From Thermoflexus sp042408365 (lineage in GTDB: Bacteria > Chloroflexota > Anaerolineae > Thermoflexales > Thermoflexaceae): a stretch of DNA of 20,521 bases. The notes below the pieces were generated by a model that had not been told where the DNA came from, made no database searches, and saw nothing but the letters and a program-made list of their open reading frames with translations. Positions within the stretch are counted from its first letter, which is position 1, and the number at the start of each line of letters is the position of its first letter. The stretch is from assembly GCF_042408365.1 (NCBI RefSeq), contig NZ_JBHOQJ010000279.1, positions 1 through 20,521 on the forward strand, read 5' to 3'. Positions 7,097 to 14,471 of this stretch are shown in pieces. The position numbers and the translations under genes are program-made.

Positions 7097-8359
7097 TCAA
7101 TGGGGGGACCAGAAGGCCAACACGCCCTCCCCCAGCCGGCGCGGTTCCAGCCACCCCGAAGCGTGCAGGGCGTAGATCCCGGCCTCCCCATCAGGCTCCA
7201 TCGCCGCGATCAGAACAAAACGGTTGTCCGGAGACCAGAGGGACGCTGATTGCTGGAACGCGTCGAAGAAGGCCAGGACCTCCAGAAAAGAGCGGGTGGG
7301 GATGAACGCGGCGAGATCCCGATGGGTTTTCCATGCAGGCTCATAAACCCGAGCCTGAAGCAGGACCTGCCCGGAAGCGGGATCGAGCTCCAAAAGGCGA
7401 AACGCCAGCAGCTGACGGCCATCACGGGACCAGAAAACCGCCAGATTCGATTGATCATCCAGCCGGGCCCATTGTTCTGTTTCCGTATCGTAAAGGTCTA
7501 ATGGACCAATGCGAGGGAGGGTGGTGGTAGGGTCGGTGATCAGCGCCAGATAGCGGCCGGTGGGGGACCAGGCGAAGGCCACCCCTCCGGTGAAGGTCAT
7601 GATCGTGCGGGCGGCAGATGGATCCACGCCTCCCAGTTGAAGGACGCTGGTATCCCCTTCCCGCTCCGCCCAGACCAGCCATCGTCCATCGGGCGACCAG
7701 GCGGGTGCGTTGAAAGCAGCCGTGTGATCCGAACGCCGCTGGGTCTCCCCCTGGTCCAGCGCGCGCAGCTCCAGATAGCGTCCGCCTCGATGCCACGCCA
7801 GCATCCTTCGAACGGCGCTCCAGCTGAAGAAAAGAGGGCTCCCCTGCGCCAGGATGGCCTCCTGGCCTTTCGCCGGATCCAGCATTCGCAACGTATAATC
7901 CCCCGGCCGTGACCCCTTCCGGCTCAAGGCAATTAATAACTGTCCGTTCAGCCAGCTGAGCAGCGCCGGCTCCTCCCCGATCCATTCCCCCCAAACCTGA
8001 CGGACAGGGGGTCGTCCGGCCGGGAGCTCCAGACGGAGCACGCGCACGGTGGTGACCTCTGCGCTCAGAACCTCAAAGACCGCCAGGCGCTTTCCATCCG
8101 GAGACCAGGTCGGAAGCCGGTAAGCGCGGCGGCCCTGGGGGGTGGGGCCGGCATCTTCCGTCAGGGCCTGGCGACGCAGGCCGCTCTGATCCGTCAGATA
8201 TAGGTTCCCATCGCTTCCCACAATCACCACACGCCCAACTCGCCTTCCCAGGAGGCGAGCCAACGGATCGTCCGGGAGCTGGAAGCCGGAGGGAGGGGCG
8301 CAGGCGACCAGGAGGTTAATTAAAATGAGAACGAACCGCTTTCCGTGACCCACGTCCAT
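7097..8359 (-). CDS. Lipoprotein with TolB/WD40-like beta-propeller
   Basis: A 420-residue predicted lipoprotein. A basic start and hydrophobic run FVLILINLL are followed by the lipobox LVAC with Cys20, giving export and lipid anchoring on the outer face of the membrane. The rest is built of repeated beta-propeller blades of the PD40/TolB type, marked by WSPDGKRLAVF (85-95), WSPDGRWLVW (221-230), WSPTGRYLAL (264-273), WSRDGRQLLAF (310-320), WSPDNRFVL (375-383) and a final WSPH. Such proteins are usually scaffolds or binding proteins; no catalytic motif is seen. The gene stands alone, convergent with the FtsH-like gene and divergent from gatB. The ribosome binding site before the ATG is weak, and a GTG two codons later is an alternative start. 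The specific function is unknown. Confidence 0.8.
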   Translation of the reverse strand: MDVGHGKRFVLILINLLVACAPPSGFQLPDDPLARLLGRRVGRVVIVGSDGNLYLTDQSGLRRQALTEDAGPTPQGRRAYRLPTWSPDGKRLAVFEVLSAEVTTVRVLRLELPAGRPPVRQVWGEWIGEEPALLSWLNGQLLIALSRKGSRPGDYTLRMLDPAKGQEAILAQGSPLFFSWSAVRRMLAWHRGGRYLELRALDQGETQRRSDHTAAFNAPAWSPDGRWLVWAEREGDTSVLQLGGVDPSAARTIMTFTGGVAFAWSPTGRYLALITDPTTTLPRIGPLDLYDTETEQWARLDDQSNLAVFWSRDGRQLLAFRLLELDPASGQVLLQARVYEPAWKTHRDLAAFIPTRSFLEVLAFFDAFQQSASLWSPDNRFVLIAAMEPDGEAGIYALHASGWLEPRRLGEGVLAFWSPH

Positions 8360-8383
8360 CCTAAAACCTGAAGCTCAAATAGA

Positions 8384-8413
8384 ACTATGAGCCCTATCGC
8401 TAATTTTTATCAA
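8384..8413 (-). promoter_or_regulatory. Candidate promoter of the lipoprotein gene
   Basis: Read on the minus strand: TTGATA (8413-8408), an 18-base spacer, then CATAGT (8389-8384). The -35 is five of six to consensus and the region is AT-rich. Transcription would start some 15-20 bases before the ATG. Confidence 0.4.
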
Positions 8414-8501
8414 TTTTAAACTGACCTTGTCCGTCCAGGCAGGGATTGCACGGACCGGACCGAAGGCGGCGCAGCTTCCAAATCCCGCGCGTAACTTCGG
8501 C

Positions 8502-8507
8502 TACAAT
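8502..8507 (+). promoter_or_regulatory. Candidate -10 box of gatB
   Basis: TACAAT at 8502-8507 is preceded by GGC and stands about 43 bases before the gatB GTG. I see no good -35 at the usual distance. Confidence 0.35.
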
Positions 8508-8549
8508 GGATGCAGACGAAGTTCTAAGATCCCGCTCAGGGGGTGCCCT

Positions 8550-10019
8550 GTGGAGTTCGAGCCCGTCATCGGCCTGGAGATCCACGCGGAGCTTCAGACG
8601 CGGTCCAAGATGTTCTGCCCGTGTCCGGTGGTGGATAGCACCACGGCCGAGCCCAACCGGTATGTGTGTCCGGTGTGCGCCGGGATGCCCGGGACGCTCC
8701 CCGTCCCGAACCGGCAGGCGATCGAATGGACCATCCTTACCGGCCTGGCCCTGAACTGCGAGATCGCCGAATACAGCCTCTTCTACCGGAAGAATTACTT
8801 CTATCCCGATCTGCCGTCGGAATACCAGCGCTCCATGTATGATTACCCTCTCTGTCTAAACGGTTATCTGGAGATCGACACGCCGGATGGGCCTAAGCGG
8901 GTGCGAATCCGCCGGGTTCACATCGAGGAGGATACGGGGAAGTTGATCCACATAGGGGGCGTGACCCTGGTGGACTTCAACCGGGCAGGCGTCCCATTGA
9001 TGGAGATCGTCACAGAGCCGGACATGCATTCGATAGAGGAGGTGAAAGCTTTCGCCATAGCCCTCCGCACCCTGCTCCGTTATCTGGGTGTCAACTCGGG
9101 GGATATGGAAAAGGGAGTCATTCGCTTCGAGGCCAACGTCTCCGTGCGCCCGAAAGGGGAGGCCCGACTGGGAACCCGCACAGAGATCAAGAACCTGAAC
9201 AGCTTCCGAGCGCTGGTACGGGCCGTTGAGTACGAGATCCGACGGCAGATCGAGATCGTTCGCTCCGGCGGTCGTGTGGAGCAGGAGACCATGGGCTGGG
9301 ATGAGACACGGGGGATCACAGTCCCCCAGCGCGGTAAAGAGCACGCCCATGACTATCGCTACTTCCCAGAGCCAGACATCCCACCCCTGGTGATCTCCCG
9401 TGAGTGGGTAGAAGCCATCCGCGCGATGCTGCCGGAGCTGCCCCGGGATCGGCGAGCGCGTTTTGAACAGGTTTACGGCCTCCCGCGCTACGAAGCGGCT
9501 CTGCTGACAGAGGACCATCGGGTGGCAGATTATTTTGAGCGCGCCGTCGCTCTCGCTCGATATGGCGAGCCGGTGGTGGAACCCCGAACCATAGCTTCCT
9601 GGATCATCGGGGAGCTTTTCCGGCTGCTGAACGAAGCCAACCTGGAGATCCAGGACACGGGAGTTCCCCCTGAAGCGCTGGTGGAGTTGATCCGCATGGT
9701 CCAGCGGGGGGAAATCAATATCAACACCGGCAAGCTGGTCCTGCGTGAGGCCTTTGAGACCGGGGAGGCCCCCCGCCGCATTGTGGAGGCCAAAGGGTTA
9801 ACCCAGATCCGGGATGTGGAGGCGTTGCGGGAGATCGTCCTCCAGATCATTGAGGCGAATCCCAAAGAGGTGGAAAGCTATTTGCGTGGGAAGGAAGGCG
9901 TGCTGAAATGGTTCGTTGGCCAGGTCATGCGCGCCACCCGTGGCCAGGCGGATCCCCAGCGGGTGAACGAGCTGGTCCGCGAGGCTTTGGAAGCCCGTCG
10001 GGCTACCGGCTCGACGTGA
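8550..10019 (+). CDS. gatB: Aspartyl/glutamyl-tRNA amidotransferase subunit B
   Basis: A complete 489-residue GatB. It is the tRNA-binding subunit of GatCAB, which amidates misacylated Asp-tRNA(Asn) and Glu-tRNA(Gln) in the cytoplasm. Motifs in order: EPVIGLEIHAEL near the N-terminus, SKMFCPCP with a later VCPVC (zinc ligands), YFYPDLPSEYQRSMYD, HIEEDTGKLIH, DFNRAGVPLMEIVTEPD and EIKNLNSFR in the catalytic cradle. They are followed by the helical YqeY-like tail ending NELVREALEARR. The GTG at 8550 is the best start: the protein then begins VEFEPVIGLEIH like the family, and AGGGGGT lies upstream. An in-frame ATG 41 codons earlier would cover the candidate -10 box and adds a non-conserved segment. 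gatA and gatC are not in view. Confidence 0.96.
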   Translation: MEFEPVIGLEIHAELQTRSKMFCPCPVVDSTTAEPNRYVCPVCAGMPGTLPVPNRQAIEWTILTGLALNCEIAEYSLFYRKNYFYPDLPSEYQRSMYDYPLCLNGYLEIDTPDGPKRVRIRRVHIEEDTGKLIHIGGVTLVDFNRAGVPLMEIVTEPDMHSIEEVKAFAIALRTLLRYLGVNSGDMEKGVIRFEANVSVRPKGEARLGTRTEIKNLNSFRALVRAVEYEIRRQIEIVRSGGRVEQETMGWDETRGITVPQRGKEHAHDYRYFPEPDIPPLVISREWVEAIRAMLPELPRDRRARFEQVYGLPRYEAALLTEDHRVADYFERAVALARYGEPVVEPRTIASWIIGELFRLLNEANLEIQDTGVPPEALVELIRMVQRGEININTGKLVLREAFETGEAPRRIVEAKGLTQIRDVEALREIVLQIIEANPKEVESYLRGKEGVLKWFVGQVMRATRGQADPQRVNELVREALEARRATGST

Positions 10020-10109
10020 GCGGGCTTTTCACCGTGCTTTTGGGGTCCGGAGCGGCTGCTGAAGGCTGCCTTCCCAGCCCCTACGGACTGCAAGGAGGAG
10101 GAGGAGAGA

Positions 10110-10151
10110 CAACCCTTCGGGGGTTGGGGGCACCTTCGACGGCCCCCAACC
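10110..10151 (+). terminator. Two mutually exclusive stem-loops between gatB and sdhC
   Basis: CAACCC (10110-10115) can pair with GGGTTG (10121-10126). GGTTGGGGGC (10122-10131) can pair perfectly with GCCCCCAACC (10142-10151). The two stems share bases 10122-10126, so only one can form. No T-run follows. It is most simply a gatB 3' terminator structure; an attenuator-like switch is possible but unsupported by a leader ORF. Confidence 0.4.
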
Positions 10152-10219
10152 TCTGAAGATCTCCAAAGTCTATAAGCCTCAAAAATCGCAAAACAGTATT
10201 CAGTCTTTGTCTATGGCGC

Positions 10220-10225
10220 TATAAT
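10220..10225 (+). promoter_or_regulatory. Probable -10 box of the sdh operon
   Basis: A consensus TATAAT at 10220-10225, preceded by GCGC, lies 30 bases before the sdhC ATG. The -35 position (about TATTCA, 10197-10202) is weak. Confidence 0.5.
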
Positions 10226-10255
10226 ATAAGTGAAAACTTTCCCAAGGAGCCTGCC

Positions 10256-10741
10256 ATGGCCAGTTCCGATGTGATCATACCGGAGGAGACGCGGAAGCGA
10301 TGGCGGGCCCTGGAATGGGCCTGGGTTCCCGGGGCTGGATTGCGGCTGGTGCTCCAAGAGATCCCTCAGTATCGTGGCCGGATCCATCAATGGGCATGGG
10401 TGGCCAATCGGATCGCCGGATTGGGAACCCTGCTCTTCCTCACCATTCATATTCTGGACACCTCGCTGGTCTATTTCGCCCCCACCTGGTATGAGCATGC
10501 CATCGCCCTCTATCGCCATCCGCTCTTCAGCCTCGGCGAACTGATCTTAGTGGGTTGCGTCCTCTGGCACGGCCTCAACGGCCTGCGCATTGCGATCAGC
10601 GATTTCCGCCCTCGTCTGTGGGCTGCGGAGATCCAGGCCCGTATGATCCTGTGGACCATCGTCGTCTTCCTCGTTCTCTATATCCCCACCTTTTTCATCA
10701 TGGGTAATGTGATCCTTCAAAAAGGCATCCTGGGGAGGTAA
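10256..10741 (+). CDS. sdhC: Succinate dehydrogenase membrane anchor, SdhC-type cytochrome b subunit
   Basis: A 161-residue membrane protein with three hydrophobic helices (about 50-74, 92-115, 130-150). Likely haem-ligand histidines are His65 in FLTIHILD and His105 in LWHGLNGLR; the HGLNGLR motif is typical of SDH anchor subunits. With SdhD it anchors the SdhAB head and passes electrons to quinone. AAGGAG lies 8 bases before the ATG. It is the first gene of sdhCDAB, separated from sdhD by two bases. Two histidines in each of the two anchors suggest a dihaem complex, an inference from motif only. SdhC/SdhD naming is by order. Confidence 0.88.
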   Translation: MASSDVIIPEETRKRWRALEWAWVPGAGLRLVLQEIPQYRGRIHQWAWVANRIAGLGTLLFLTIHILDTSLVYFAPTWYEHAIALYRHPLFSLGELILVGCVLWHGLNGLRIAISDFRPRLWAAEIQARMILWTIVVFLVLYIPTFFIMGNVILQKGILGR

Positions 10742-10743
10742 TC

Positions 10744-11169
10744 ATGGCAGCCATCCCGAAGGTGGCCCCGCGAACGGTACCGGCTGTACGCCCCCGCCTG
10801 GAGGTCTGGCTGTGGGCCTTCATGCGCGTCTCAGGTGTGCTGCTGATCCCCCTGGCCTTCGGCCATCTGGCGATCATGCATGTGATCAACAACGTCCACG
10901 ATATCAACGTTTGCTTTGTCTACCAACGTTGGAACGTGATGTTCTGGTGGCGAGTTTATGATGCCCTGCTCCTGTTCCTCGCTTACATCCACGGCCTAAA
11001 CGGTCTGCGCTATGTGATCGATGACTATGTTCATCATCGGGGATGGAATCAGAGGCTGAAGTGGATTTCCTTCGTCGGCGGGACCTTGGTCATCGTGATC
11101 GGGGCCATCGCCCTGATCGGCGGAGTGCGGATCACGGCGCTTCCGGCTGGATGCCCACCGCTTGGATGA
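10744..11169 (+). CDS. sdhD: Succinate dehydrogenase membrane anchor, SdhD-type subunit
   Basis: A 141-residue protein with three hydrophobic helices (about 26-49, 70-90, 108-127). Candidate haem ligands are His41 and His46 in FGHLAIMHV and His83 in YIHGLNGLRYVIDDY, a motif shared with the neighbouring sdhC product, which points to an old duplication of the two anchors. It forms the quinone-reducing membrane domain with SdhC. The gene starts two bases after the sdhC stop with GGGGAGG as ribosome binding site, so the two are co-translated. A 182-base gap then separates it from sdhA. Confidence 0.86.
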   Translation: MAAIPKVAPRTVPAVRPRLEVWLWAFMRVSGVLLIPLAFGHLAIMHVINNVHDINVCFVYQRWNVMFWWRVYDALLLFLAYIHGLNGLRYVIDDYVHHRGWNQRLKWISFVGGTLVIVIGAIALIGGVRITALPAGCPPLG

Positions 11170-11201
11170 TGAAGCGGAGCTGCGGTGCTGGACAAACTCA
11201 T

Positions 11202-11273
11202 CCCTTCCCTCAATCCGGGATATCGAGGAGCGGGAAGGGGCTCGCCCCGCACGATGGGAGGTCCTGGATTGAG
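11202..11273. repeat. Interleaved inverted repeats between sdhD and sdhA
   Basis: CCCTTCCC (11202-11209) matches GGGAAGGG (11232-11239), and CTCAATCC (11209-11216) matches GGATTGAG (11266-11273). The pairs interleave, so they would form a pseudoknot or two alternative stems. The 11170-11351 gap has no gene. An intercistronic processing or stability element is possible. Confidence 0.35.
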
Positions 11274-11327
11274 CGGTCGGGCTGCCTCATTGGCCCAAAA
11301 TCTAAATCATGCAAGTTCTAAACTTTA

Positions 11328-11337
11328 GTAACGTTAC
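11328..11337. promoter_or_regulatory. Palindrome GTAACGTTAC immediately before sdhA
   Basis: A perfect 10-bp palindrome at 11328-11337 abuts the sdhA ribosome binding site (GGAAGGAG). It could be an operator or a chance match; no promoter hexamers are convincing beside it. Confidence 0.25.
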
Positions 11338-11351
11338 GGAAGGAGCATGCG

Positions 11352-13127
11352 ATGAAAGTCCATCGGCATCAATTTGATGCAGTTGTGGTGGGCGCAGGGG
11401 GGGCCGGGCTGATGGCTGCCCTCTACGCCTCGAAACAGGTGAAGACAGCGGTCCTCAGCAAGCTCTACCCCACCCGCTCCCATACTGGGACGGCGCAGGG
11501 AGGGATCGCTGCGCCGCTGGGGAATATGGAGGAGGACCGGCCTGAATGGTATGCTTACGATACGGTGAAGGGCGGGGACTGGCTGGTAGACCAGGATGCG
11601 GCGGAGATCCTGGCCTATGAATCCATCGAGGCCATCATCGAGCTGGAGCACATGGGCCTGCCCTTCGATCGCACCCCTGACGGCAAGATCGCCCAGCGTC
11701 GGTTCGGCGGGCATACCCGCAACTTCGGCGAGGCGCCCGTCATGCGGGCCTGTCACTCTGCCGACCGCACCGGCCATATGATCCTCCAGACCCTCTACCA
11801 GCAATGCATCAAACACAACGTCACGTTCTTCGACGAATTCTTCGTCACCGACTTAATCCTGGAAGACGGAACGGTCCGCGGCGTGGTGGCCATCGAAATC
11901 GCCACTGGAGATATCCATGTCTTCCACAGCAAAGCCGTGCTTTTCGCCACGGGCGGCGCCGGGCGGATCTATAAAGTGACCTCTAACGCTCACTCACTGA
12001 CCGGCGACGGCATGGCGATCGTATGGCGGAAAGGGCTTCCTCTCGAGGACATGGAGTTCTTTCAGTTCCACCCCACCGGCATCTATAAGCTGGGGATCCT
12101 GCTGAGCGAAGCCGCGCGGGGTGAAGGGGCCGTGCTGATCAACGACAAGGGCGAGCGCTTCATGGAGCGTTACGCACCGGCCCTCAAGGATCTGGCCAGC
12201 CGCGATGTGATCTCCCGCGCGATCTATACGGAGATCCGCGAGGGCCGTGGGATCGGCGGGAAGGATTACGTCTACCTGGACTTCCGGCCGGAGACCATCA
12301 ACCGCTTCAAGAGCGCACCGGGTGGGAAGGAGGTCACAGCGGAATACCTGGAGCGCAAGCTTCCGGACATCATCGAGTTCGTTCGCGTGTATCTGGGCAT
12401 CGACCCGATGCGGGAGCCCGTGCCCATCCAGCCCACCGCCCATTACGCAATGGGCGGCATCCCCACGGATGTGGACGGCCGTGTGATTCGGGATGAGCGC
12501 AATACGCCGGTCCCGGGCCTCTACGCTGCCGGCGAAGCGGCTTGCGTCTCGGTGCACGGGGCCAACCGCCTTGGGACCAACTCGCTGGTCGATTTGGTGG
12601 TCTTCGGACGGCGGGCAGGCCGGCATATGGCGGAATATTGCAAGCAAGCTGACTTCGCTCCCCTACCGCCGGAGCCCGAAGCGTTCACCGTTGAGCTGAC
12701 AGAGCGCCTCCGCAACGGAAAGGGGGAGGAGCGCGTCCCGACCCTCCGGAACGAGCTCCAGGAAACCATGCAAACTTACGTGAGCGTGTTCCGCGAGGCC
12801 AGCGGGCTGGAGACCGCCATCGAGAAGATCCGGGAGCTGCAGGAGCGTTATCGCCACGTCCAGATCGATGATAAGGGCCATCGGTTTAACACCGATCTTC
12901 TGGAGGCAATCGAGCTGGGCTTTCTATTGGACGTGGCGGAAGCTACCGCCTTCAGCGCTCTGAACCGCACCGAAAGCCGGGGCGCCCATTATCGGGAGGA
13001 TTACCCGAAGCGGGACGATGAAAACTGGCTCAAGCATACCCTGATCTGGCGCCAGAACGGCAAAGTGACCTTCGCCTATAAACCGGTGGTCATCACCAAG
13101 TGGCCGCCGAAGGAGCGAAAGTATTGA
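11352..13127 (+). CDS. sdhA: Succinate dehydrogenase flavoprotein subunit
   Basis: A complete 591-residue SdhA. The N-terminal dinucleotide fold has GAGGAG (14-19). SHTGTAQGG (43-51) carries His44, the expected site of covalent FAD. Active-site residues are His240 in FHPTGIY, Arg284 in ASRDVISR, His364 in TAHYAMGG and Arg406 in GANRLGTNSLVD. The enzyme oxidises succinate to fumarate and passes electrons to SdhB. The start has GGAAGGAG upstream; an ATG five bases earlier is out of frame. The stop TGA is overlapped by a TTG that starts the HEPN-like remnant, and an AAGGAG within the last sdhA codons is correctly spaced for it. Length and motifs are normal. Confidence 0.97.
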   Translation: MKVHRHQFDAVVVGAGGAGLMAALYASKQVKTAVLSKLYPTRSHTGTAQGGIAAPLGNMEEDRPEWYAYDTVKGGDWLVDQDAAEILAYESIEAIIELEHMGLPFDRTPDGKIAQRRFGGHTRNFGEAPVMRACHSADRTGHMILQTLYQQCIKHNVTFFDEFFVTDLILEDGTVRGVVAIEIATGDIHVFHSKAVLFATGGAGRIYKVTSNAHSLTGDGMAIVWRKGLPLEDMEFFQFHPTGIYKLGILLSEAARGEGAVLINDKGERFMERYAPALKDLASRDVISRAIYTEIREGRGIGGKDYVYLDFRPETINRFKSAPGGKEVTAEYLERKLPDIIEFVRVYLGIDPMREPVPIQPTAHYAMGGIPTDVDGRVIRDERNTPVPGLYAAGEAACVSVHGANRLGTNSLVDLVVFGRRAGRHMAEYCKQADFAPLPPEPEAFTVELTERLRNGKGEERVPTLRNELQETMQTYVSVFREASGLETAIEKIRELQERYRHVQIDDKGHRFNTDLLEAIELGFLLDVAEATAFSALNRTESRGAHYREDYPKRDDENWLKHTLIWRQNGKVTFAYKPVVITKWPPKERKY

Positions 13128-13426
13128 TACCCCCTCGCTATCCGGACTGGCTGGCCCGGGGGCTGCGGGACCTGAAGGCCGCCCGTTCGATGCCGGACGG
13201 AGGCTTCTATGAACGGGCGGCCGTTCAGGCTCACCAGACAGCGGAAAGGATATAGCGCAAGATCGCCCAGCGGTGTGCAGAGCATGCAGAGCGCATCTTG
13301 GAGTTCGTCCCGCAAAACCTGGGAGAACAGCCTGTGGACCTCGCGGATCCAATCCTTCCCATTTATTGGAGATCATGCTGGAGGGATGCCTTCTGGAGGA
13401 GCGGGAGGGGTGAGGTCCTGTTCTGA
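13124..13426 (+). pseudogene. Degraded HEPN-domain-like ORF between sdhA and sdhB
   Basis: From a TTG at 13124 that overlaps the sdhA stop, with AAGGAG eight bases before it, the frame reads 43 codons to a TAG at 13253-13255. Residues 6-20 read YPDWLARGLRDLKAA, then FYERAAVQAHQTAER, which matches the first two helices of HEPN proteins (usually DW, then a DL..A segment, then a Q.AEKALKA segment). After the TAG the same frame stays open to 13426 and includes AEHAERILEFV, like a HEPN C-terminal helix, and PVDLADPILP, which faintly recalls the VDL segment of partner MNT nucleotidyltransferases. The middle of a normal HEPN domain is missing and no partner gene is present. I read this as a remnant of a HEPN (possibly HEPN-MNT) toxin-antitoxin gene. 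The family call comes from visual resemblance only. Confidence 0.5.
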
Positions 13427-13532
13427 TTGAAGCTGCGCGAGCGGCCGCTCAGGCCCTCGAAATCCGACGTGCTCCATGGGGATGGACCTGGTCAACGCCT
13501 TCCCAGACCCAGCTCACACCGGAGGAAACGCC

Positions 13533-14246
13533 ATGAAGGTTCGATTGCGCATCCAACGATTCAACCCGGAGAAGGACCGGAAGCCCTGGTGGGGGGAATA
13601 CGAGGTGGAGGCGGAGCCGGTCGATCGCGTCCTGGATGCCCTTCATTACGTCAAATGGTATATCGACGGCACTCTCACCCTCCGTCGTTCCTGCGCCCAT
13701 GGGATCTGCGGTTCTGATGCGATGCGGATCAACGGCCGTAACCGCCTAGCATGCAAGGTTCTAGTTCGTGAGGCAATCGAGGAAGGGCGCGGGGTGATCA
13801 CCGTTCAACCGCTCCCCGGACTTCCGGTGATCAAGGACCTCGTGGTGGATATGGAGCCCTTTTTCGCGAAGTATCGGACGATCTTACCTTATTTGATCAA
13901 CGATGAGCCGCCACCGGAGCGGGAGCGCTTGCAGACCCCGGAGGAGCGCGAGCGCTACGATGACACCACCAAATGCATCCTTTGCGCGGCGTGTACCACT
14001 TCCTGTCCCTCCTTCTGGGCCAATGAGGAATACATCGGCCCTGCGGCGATCGTACAGGCCCATCGATTCATCTTTGATAGCCGAGATCGGGGTGCGGCGG
14101 AACGATTGCGGATTCTGAACGAATGGTTTGGGGTCTGGCGTTGCCGCACGATCTTCAATTGCGTGGAGGCATGCCCGCGAGGCATCAACATCACCCGAGC
14201 GATTGAGGAAGTCAAAATGGCCATCCTCACCGGACGCCTGTCCTGA
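13533..14246 (+). CDS. sdhB: Succinate dehydrogenase iron-sulfur subunit
   Basis: A 237-residue SdhB. The [2Fe-2S] site is Cys54, Cys59, Asp62 and Cys74; Asp in third place is also seen in the E. coli enzyme. The [4Fe-4S] cluster is bound by Cys148, Cys151, Cys154 and Cys214, and the [3Fe-4S] cluster by Cys158, Cys204 and Cys210. Trp162 near the quinone pocket is conserved. It carries electrons from SdhA to quinone in the membrane domain. The ATG at 13533 follows CGGAGGAAACGCC and gives the family-like start MKVRLRIQRF; an in-frame ATG 19 codons upstream has no such site. It is separated from sdhA by the 405-base stretch holding the HEPN remnant, but is probably still in the operon. Confidence 0.96.
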   Translation: MKVRLRIQRFNPEKDRKPWWGEYEVEAEPVDRVLDALHYVKWYIDGTLTLRRSCAHGICGSDAMRINGRNRLACKVLVREAIEEGRGVITVQPLPGLPVIKDLVVDMEPFFAKYRTILPYLINDEPPPERERLQTPEERERYDDTTKCILCAACTTSCPSFWANEEYIGPAAIVQAHRFIFDSRDRGAAERLRILNEWFGVWRCRTIFNCVEACPRGINITRAIEEVKMAILTGRLS

Positions 14247-14275
14247 GCGCTTGGCCCGCCTGAACTTTGAGGAAT

Positions 14276-14393
14276 GGTGAGGGCCAACGGCCCTACCCCC
14301 CTGGATCCCCCTCCCCACGGCTCCAAAGGCCGTGGGGAGGGGGATGAACAGTATTTGAGGGGGAGCCGGGCGCCGAAGGCGTCCGGCTCCCCC
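14276..14393. terminator. Three tandem GC-rich hairpins after sdhB
   Basis: Hairpin 1: AGGGCC-AAC-GGCCCT (14280-14294), extendable to 14276-14297 with a one-base bulge. Hairpin 2: a perfect 17-bp stem, arms 14305-14321 and 14329-14345, loop TCCAAAG. Hairpin 3: a 16-bp stem with one G-U pair, arms 14359-14374 and 14378-14393, loop GAA. They fill the gap between convergent sdhB and the unknown gene ending at 14472. No T-run follows any of them. A bidirectional termination or 3'-end protection role is likely. Confidence 0.7.
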
Positions 14394-14471
14394 CAGAACT
14401 TCCCAAGGGAACCAAAAATCAGGGGCTGGATCGCGCACTGAAGGCGCCCGGGTCGCCGATTGAGCGCCGGA

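Larger units (their letters stand above)
10020..10255. other. gatB-sdhC gap with several hairpins
   Basis: No gene is seen. The first half is GC-rich and holds a hairpin at 10054-10079 (GGCTG..GAAGG with CCTTC..CAGCC), a purine-rich GGAGGAGGAGGAG run (10094-10106) and a pair of overlapping stem-loops at 10110-10151. The second half is AT-rich and carries the sdhC -10 box. Confidence 0.6.

Noticed and set aside
8856..9518. 220-codon minus-strand frame antisense to gatB
   Set aside because: It lies wholly inside a highly conserved gene, has no family resemblance, and is explained by high G+C codon use.
10094..10106. GGAGGAGGAGGAG run as a ribosome binding site of a hidden gene
   Set aside because: No start codon follows at a usable distance and the next bases form a hairpin.
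13686..13755. Asp in place of the third cysteine of the SdhB [2Fe-2S] site
   Set aside because: The same Asp ligand is known in the E. coli enzyme, so this is normal variation.
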